This document shows, piece by piece, positions 58,335 to 64,000 of a DNA stretch of 64,000 nt. Location of the stretch: assembly GCA_026260175.1 (NCBI GenBank), contig JAKCWW010000683.1:2748-66747 (forward strand), in the 5' to 3' direction. This DNA is from Reticulitermes lucifugus. Lineage: Eukaryota > Arthropoda > Insecta > Blattodea > Rhinotermitidae. The translations under genes and the position numbers were made by a program. The number at the start of each line of letters is the position of its first letter. The first letter of the stretch is position 1. Below the pieces are notes generated by a model that saw only the letters and a program-made list of their open reading frames with translations, searched no databases and was not told where the DNA came from.

Positions 58335-58715
58335 ACAGACAAATCCAGTCCAAGCACTTCCATCATCTTTCTTTAATCTCCATTATAATATTAGGAACCC
58401 ATCTACGCCTCGGTCTTCAAATTTTTCTTATTCTTTCAGACTCCCCGCCGAAACTTTTATTATGTCTCTTCTCACACATGCGTGGCACATGACCAGCCAT
58501 CTAATCCTCTTTGATTTGATCGCCTTAATAGTATGTGGTGAGGAACGCAAACCATGACGCTACTCCATATGAAGTTTTATCCAGCCCCTGTCACTTCCTC
58601 CCTCTTAGACCAAAGTATCTTCCTCACCACCCCATTTTCGAATATTTTCAGCCCATTTCCTTCCCTTACTGTGAGAGATCAAGTTTCGTGTCCACATAAA
58701 ACAACAGAAAAATTA
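58335..58715 (-). mobile_element. LINE ORF2 C-terminal fragment
   Basis: The minus strand reads NGLKIFENGVVRKILWSKRE with EVTGAG, a stop, then in other frames MAGHVPRMCEKRHNKSFGGE and RPRRRWVPNIIMEIKER. This is the same family as 29845 (consensus NRLRVFENRVLRRIFGPKRE...MRWAGHVARMGE...RPRRRWEDNIKMD). Several stops and frame changes. It lies head to head with a different LINE at 58861. Confidence 0.7.
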
Positions 58716-58860
58716 TAATTACATGCTTATTAATTTTTTATTTTAAATGACGAATGAGAAGACAACATATCCTGGACGGAATGGTAGCCAGTATTCCTTT
58801 GAAATAGATCTGCTCTGAAGTTACTCATGCACACAATTTTGATTTGTTAATGTCGTTCCA

Positions 58861-59458
58861 AATGATGCAAGGCGTACACGTGAAATTGAATCCAGAATTG
58901 TCATGGCAAAAGCAGCATTCAACAAGAAGAAGACTCTTTTCACCAGCAAACTGGACTTAAATTTAAGGAAGGAACTAGTAAAGTGCTACATTGGAGCATA
59001 GCTTTGTATGGTGCTGAAACGTGGACACTTCGGAAAGTAGATCAGAAGTATCTGGAAAATTTTGAAATGTGGTGCTGGAGAAGAATGGAGAAGATCAGTT
59101 GGATCGATTGTGTGAGAAGTGAAGAAGTATTATACAGAGTCAAGGAGGAGAGGAATATCCTACATACAATAGAAAGAAGAAAGGCTAACTGGAATGGTCA
59201 CATCATGCGTAGAAGCTGCCTTCTAAAACATGTGATTGAAGGAAAGTTAGAAGGAAGGATAGAAATGATGGGAAGACAAGGAAGACAAGGAAGAAGGCGT
59301 AAGCAGCTACTGGATGACCTTAAGGAAAAGAGAAGATACTGGAAATTGAAAACGGAAGCACTAGATCGCACCCTTTGGAGAACTCGCTTGGGAAGAGGCT
59401 ACGGACCTGTCGTAAGACACTACAAAATGAAAGAAAGAATGAATGAATGAATTTGTTC
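58861..59458 (+). mobile_element. LINE 3' end, ORF2 C-terminus
   Basis: Frame one reads NDARRTREIESRIVMAKAAF with NKKKTLFTSKLDLNLRKELV and KCYI. A single missing base near 58993 then moves the frame to SIALYGAETWTLRKVDQKYL, ENFEMWCWRRMEKISWIDCV, ANWNGHIMRRSCLLKHVIEG and RTRLGRGYGPVVRHYKMKER. The 155-codon frame starting at 58983 is the shifted part and uses no real start codon. It is 5' truncated at about 58861 and ends in an (AATG)n tail at 59437-59455. With apparently one frameshift, it is among the youngest LINE copies here. Confidence 0.85.
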
Positions 59459-59663
59459 CGAACTGTTTAAATTTGCCAAATTTTCAAAGGATTTATTCCA
59501 AAAGATGTAGTCCAAATCGTCTTTTAACTAAGCATATGCTATTTTACTGGGTTTTACTGCATCCGACATCATACAAACATTGCTGCGTATATCACTATAA
59601 TACAAATGCTTATAACTACTGTAATTGTATCATATTTTAACATGTTTTAAATAACTTGGTGTG
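59459..59663. other. no recognised feature
   Basis: AT-rich spacer. Confidence 0.4.
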
Positions 59664-59714
59664 TTATACTTCCTGATGATGGTGATGTAATCGCCGAAAT
59701 ATGTACGAGGGATA
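59664..59714 (+). ncRNA. hammerhead ribozyme, Penelope type, full core
   Basis: Plus-strand order: stem I TATACTTC, core CTGATGA (59673-59679), extra T, stem II GGTGAT/ATCGCC with GTA loop, GAAA (59696-59699), TATGTA (short stem III with a U-G pair), cleavage base A at 59705, then CGAGGGATA, which pairs with TAT..CTTC with one unpaired base at the junction. All core bases are intact. AAATAAAAC follows about 55 nt downstream. No RT frame is attached. Confidence 0.65.
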
Positions 59715-60149
59715 GAAATTGTACTGTTGTGTATATGTGTGTGCATATGTTGGTTTTGTAAATAAAACACTTATTGTCATTGCGGCGGAATGAAAAAGTT
59801 AAGATAATCTGTCGTCGTGTAAGAAATTCCGATATATGTTCCGGAGGCGCCCTGCATACAAGCTCCAGAAATACTGCATTAGCGTAGTTAATAAAAGATA
59901 AAAGTGACTGAATATTCAGTATGGCAAAGCAGAGGCATGCAGTGCCACAGACCTTCATACATTCAACTGTGAATTAAGATACCTGGACAGATCGATGCTG
60001 AAGGGCGCAAGAAGTGCATTATAACATCTCTTCAAGCGTAAATCACGGCAAATGTCAGTCCTGACCGCACAGTAGACTCACTAGTCATAAAAAAAACAAG
60101 AAAATGTGTACTCCAATAGACTCCAAATACAAAATATCATTGTCACAAC
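59715..60149. other. no recognised feature
   Basis: The 103-codon minus-strand frame at 59647-59958 overlaps the hammerhead motif and has no domain. Confidence 0.4.
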
Positions 60150-60665
60150 TTTTTTTATGCGCGTTCACAAAATTGCTAAAAGCGACTATTATATTCGTTA
60201 TGTCTGTCTGTCTGTCTCCGTCCGTCCGCATGAAAGAACTCTGCTCCCACTGGACGAATGTTCATGAAATTTGATATTTAAGTGTTTTTCGAAAATCTGT
60301 CGAGAAAATTGAACATTGATTAAAATCTGACAAGATTAACGGGTACATTACAATAAGACGTATGTACATTTATGATAATATCTCACTGAATTATTCTTAG
60401 AATGAGAAATGTTTCAGACAAATGTTGTAGAGGAAATCACAAAACATATTTTATGTTCAATAACTTTTTTCAGAAAATAGTGCCGTTTATGAAATAATGT
60501 GGAAGAATGTGGTAGAGTCAGACAGGCCACAGATGACAATATAATACGGCGCATGCGCTTTGCATGCGGAATAACTAAGGCTACAGACATACACTCGGAA
60601 TATGTAATACTTATTCCTTTTCAATGGAAACAACGGTTTCGCGAACACGCCTCAATATTATGTTT
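60150..60665 (+). repeat. R3 repeat, long copy
   Basis: Direct counterpart of 31508-32025 in opposite orientation. It starts GCGCGTTCACAAAATTGC, has (TGTC)n at 60200-60220, CTCCCACTGGACGAATG, AGAATGAGAAATGTTTCAGA, TAGTGCCGTTTATGAAATAA, AGACAGGCCACAGATGACAA, TTTGCATGCGGAATAAC and ends CGCGAACACGCCTCAATA. Possible short direct repeat TTATG on both sides. Non-coding. Confidence 0.65.
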
Positions 60666-60989
60666 ATACATACATTGTCTGTCTTGTTAACTTTTACTTT
60701 TATTCATCCTTCTTTGGATATTTTGTCTTTACATGATGATATAAACATGACTAGAAAATATTTCACATAACCATCCCTTTCCTTGACACTCTATTTCCAG
60801 AACCACTGTGTGGTGTTAAGCCATTGCACGCGTGGCACAAGAAGTCTGTTTAATGCTGAAGTAAAAAAAGCCTTACAAAAAACATACGTGTAATGTTTGA
60901 AGATGTCCACAGAAGTAGTCTGTTACATGTGCGAGTGGCCTGTAGCACTAGTAACGACGGGCGGTATTCCTGCCAGTGGACTTATCTCA
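60666..60989. other. no recognised feature
   Basis: Unassigned sequence. Confidence 0.4.
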
Positions 60990-63900
60990 TCTAAAATACA
61001 TCTAGGTATTTCCCAGCAGCCGTGTGGGCTAATTTTACGCTTTCCAAAGTGAGCGGGGCAGAAAATCTCTATAATCGGTCGCCGTCAAAGGGACATGGCT
61101 AAGTATCCTGTAGTTCACCATATGGCCTAAGATCTAAATAGTAGTGTTCTGCTTAGGTTTCGGCCACAGTGTAAATGAGGGGAATAGGAGCCAATGATCG
61201 GGTATGTTCCTTTAATCAATCCGTAGAAATAGCGCAGTTCGGGGACGGGTCCAAGCTATATTTCCTTGGCCTCTCCGCAACGTATCATGTGTTGGGAGAC
61301 TGTGTCGGTTTCATTGCAATATGTACATTTGTGAGCATCTCGCAGGTGCATCCTATAGAGCCGTGCAGTGGTAGGGATGATGTCGTGGGCAACCATGTAT
61401 CAGGTTGACCTTACAGTTTCCGAAAGGTAGGGCACGCTTGTATTGTTCCATACTACACGCCATTGGTTTGAGGAATGTATCAGTTGAGTGAGAGGTGGTG
61501 TCGTCGCTGCATTGTGTAACCTCGCAAAATGCGATATACTCTCCTTTTCAGTGGGCGCCATGTCTCTACGGTATTTTTCGGTCGTATATAGGACTACTCC
61601 CGATAGAAGAGTCTCAGATATTCAAAGGTCCGAAAAATTACCTGCAAGTTCCAGGGGTTATCATTTTGTATGAAGCATTGTCATGTGCTAGCCATTCGGC
61701 AGTTAAGATGCCTGGGGTACGTCTCTGTGAGAGTTGAGGGGTAAGGAAAATTGTCAGGCACTGGGCGCCTACATCTATAAGACCCAGGCCGCCGTGTGCT
61801 GCCAGTCGGAACAAGGTTGGCATGGGGCCATGGATGATTTCCCCATGCCAGATCTACCACAAAATCTCTATAGCGGGTTGGTATGAGTGACTAGGTGTAA
61901 TGGGTAAGATTTGGGCCTTGTACCATAACTTAGATAGAAAGAACGTATGGACAACTTGGATGTGTTGACTTAAGCACAAGTGCCGCAGATAAGTGTCTCG
62001 GACATTCCGTTACAATATGTTGAATGGCGAGTTGCACGTAAGTTGCGTGGAGCCCGCAATCGTGCTTGCAAAGCGAATGCCTAAAATGGTAGCTTCACAT
62101 GTGTAAGGAATGTCTACAATGTGCTCCGGGACGTCTCATGGCAAAATGGACAAGGCTTTAGATTCTTCAATATTCAGTTGCACGTTTAGGAAGGCGTGTG
62201 GCATCCGCCAATTTAAGGATGTCGGCCTTGTTGGTGAGTGCGAGTGTGATGTCGCCCGCAAGTGCCACACATGTAAATTTAGTGTCCCGTAGCCCATTAG
62301 ATACCCCTTGAGAGATGTTCAATAATCACCAACTAATGTACAGTTATGCATTAGTTGGTGATTATTGAACATATCGCATTTGAAAATGCACGGTAAATAC
62401 AACGTTAAGTTTAAACCCCTTGAGAGTTTTATCGAGGAGAACGAGGAGAAAGGTCAAGGCTAAAGTGAACAGTATCATACTCAGTGAACATTCTTATCGA
62501 ACTGAGCACTGTATGGGAAACGTCACTAATGGGAGTTCATTTATCTGGACCCTCGTTTATGCATTGTCATACACGGAGGAAATGATCCTGATGAAATTAT
62601 CACCGTATCCGTATCGTGGCAAGATATTTAATAGGTAATCATGCGAAATTTTGTCGAAGGCGGAAGCAAAATCTAAAGTCAAAAGACACAGTCCCGAGTT
62701 TCTCAGTTCTCCTTGTGAGATGATATCCCGCATTGGCATCCATTACGGTGTGCCCCGGCGCACCTGTGTGGGTAGAGATGTAAGAGACTGGTCAAGGTAG
62801 GTTGCGTGCCGTTTATTATGAATCTTGGGAAAACTTTGTAATCTATCTTGAGTAGTGTAACGAGACGGTAGGCCTGAAACTTCGTCAGTTTTGCCGTCTT
62901 CGGGATGCACAAAATGACCAGTCCTTGAACACCTCGTTTTACACGGACAAAATGTCCCCCTGAATGACCTCCCAACATGTTACATAGAATTTTAAAGAAA
63001 GCTGTCCACCCCCGGTGCTTTTTGAGGTGTGCCTTTTTGCACCGCTTTGAGGAGTTCGTCTGCAGTGATGGGTACCTCAAGCTGCAGGTCGGAGAAGTCG
63101 TGCTCTCTGGTTCAGTACCCCAGGTCTCTATGCTCTGCATGCCCACAGGTACGCTGCTACAATTGGCAATGAGGAATGTGAAGAAGGATTTCATAATTGT
63201 ATGTTGGGTTGTCCAGTTGTGAAAACACGAGTCAGTTATACGTGTTGTCAACCGAGCCTGGCGCCGTTTACGTGCGGATATGAGGTGATAGAAGAAGGTT
63301 CTTTCTTCCGCGATGTTACTGAACCCCTCGTGTTAGTCCGAAGTTTTTGGGCCATCTGACAATGAATCTGGGTAAATTTTGACTTAATTTAAGTGTTAAG
63401 TTACGAATGTTCTGCGGCTTCTCCAGCAAATCATATATGCAGGTGTAGCACAAATTTTCATTTATTCGTGTTTCCCTAGCTCTGCCCCGTCCTTCGGTTA
63501 TAAAAAACTACCGGATGGTTTTTCTCGCCAACTTTTCCCACCATGCGAACCAGGCGGGTAATTTCTGAGTCGTTCCTTCCATTTACACCATTCGCAATTA
63601 AAACGGTCGAGGAGAGAGGGCTCACGGAGAAGTGTTTGTTATGTTTCTAAAGACCTTACCGCGGTGGATTTGGGCGTAGATAGAAGAAGAAGAAGTCGTA
63701 CAAGAACCGTGAAAGTTGCCGCAAGAATCTCGTAGCCTTGTTTATGACTAACCAGAGACTTTAACTTATAAATTCTAAGTAAGAAGCACCATAGGAAGTG
63801 TAATGGGTATAGCATGGTCTGTTTGGGTCGTTGTTCCATGACTCTTGCATCCCCAGCTGTCCCAATACACCTTCTAGTGTTATTCTGTAGGCCGGCTTCA

Positions 63901-64000
63901 CTGTACAATCATCCAGTGATAGCACACAATTTAAATCTCGCATATATATAGGCCTAGTGCTGGCGTAGTTGCCGTAGTAGGTACGTGAGTTTAAACTAAA
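60990..64000 (-). mobile_element. LINE ORF2 fossil, APE endonuclease plus RT
   Basis: Minus-strand pieces appear in protein order from the window end. The AP-endonuclease end is LNCVLSLDDCTVKPAYRITL, GMQESWNNDPNRPCYTHYTS and YGAS. A linker region follows, then RT fingers with LVILCIPKTAKLTKFQAYRL and VTLLKIDYKVFPR. RT then continues with LCLLTLDFASAFDKISHDYL and LNILPRYGYGDNFIRIISSV, then CSLSMILFTLALTFLLVLLD, then KFTCVALAGDITLALTNKAD (the place of the YADD box, here LAGD, so the catalytic motif is lost). Near the end, CTYCNETDTVSQHMIRCGEA is a C-terminal zinc knuckle. The copy has many stops and frame changes and the 5' end lies outside the window. It is an APE-type non-LTR element, possibly of the L1/Tx1 side, with the clade unproven. 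At least 3 kb of an old copy is unusual among the short LINE tails here. Confidence 0.8.
62315..62414. repeat. 100-bp palindromic insertion in LINE
   Basis: Two perfect 24-bp inverted arms (62315-62338 starting ATGTTCAATAATCACC, and 62349-62372) surround a 10-bp spacer TACAGTTATG. A second small palindrome GCATTTGAAAATGC follows. The 100 bp are absent from the expected LINE protein alignment and are flanked by identical 12-bp direct repeats ACCCCTTGAGAG at 62303-62314 and 62415-62426. Confidence 0.75.

Noticed and set aside
58983-59450. 155-codon frame as a host gene
   Set aside because: The residues ALYGAETWTL and EMWCWRRMEKISW are typical of LINE ORF2 C-termini. The apparent start is a frameshift point.
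62703-63251. 182-codon minus-strand frame as a host gene
   Set aside because: Part of a dead LINE ORF2. The IDYKVF and IPKTAKLT blocks are RT motifs.

Overview
This 64 kb window is AT-rich, non-coding-dominated DNA from a large animal genome. Short host exon sequence with GT-AG splice signals, tRNA-derived SINEs, several 5'-truncated LINEs, DNA transposon relics and Penelope-like retroelement pieces point to an arthropod. The combination of repeats reminds me of Polyneoptera (cockroach, termite or stick-insect type genomes). That placement is recollection plus inference and is not proven by the window. There are no bacterial genes, operons or CRISPR arrays. Most open reading frames here are chance frames or fossils of transposable elements.

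Host gene: I can support only one host exon. It lies on the minus strand at 4986-5104 and encodes the Cys-rich start of a PET/LIM-domain protein of the Limpet/Testin/Prickle type. No further exon of this gene is visible, so most of the window is probably intron or upstream flank of that gene, or intergenic.

Layout: 0-10 kb holds copies of the main SINE family (SINE-A), a SINE-B piece, the PET exon and two pieces of a palindromic repeat (PAL). 10.5-12 kb is a LINE C-terminus ending in an ATT microsatellite, followed by a SINE. 17-18.3 kb is a cluster of three same-strand SINE-A copies, one containing a 50-bp assembly gap. 19-25.4 kb has a second LINE tail, a hammerhead-like motif and SINE-B copies. 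25.4-30 kb is mostly unassigned, with an apparently intact hammerhead-like motif at 28.2 kb and a LINE tail at 29.8 kb. 31.5-34 kb has a non-coding repeat (TGTC-rich, R3), two Tc1/mariner pieces and another hammerhead-like motif. 35.3-38.2 kb has a possible hAT MITE, a hammerhead-like motif, a dead hAT (DUF4371/ZMYM type) transposase and a Penelope-like RT plus GIY-YIG fragment, the last three on the same strand. 46.7-49.1 kb is a complete but dead MULE transposon with tandemly repeated inverted ends and a 9-bp target-site duplication, inserted into a SINE. 50-60 kb has LINE and SINE pieces, a hAT-type MITE and two more hammerhead-like motifs. 61-64 kb is a long dead LINE ORF2 (endonuclease and reverse transcriptase) running off the window end and carrying a 100-bp palindromic insertion.

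The most interesting signal is the set of seven hammerhead-ribozyme-like motifs on both strands. Two have a full CUGAUGA...GAAA core and the very short palindromic stem III known from Penelope-like elements. Next are the MULE with about 34-bp periodic terminal arrays and the 100-bp palindromic insertion flanked by 12-bp direct repeats.
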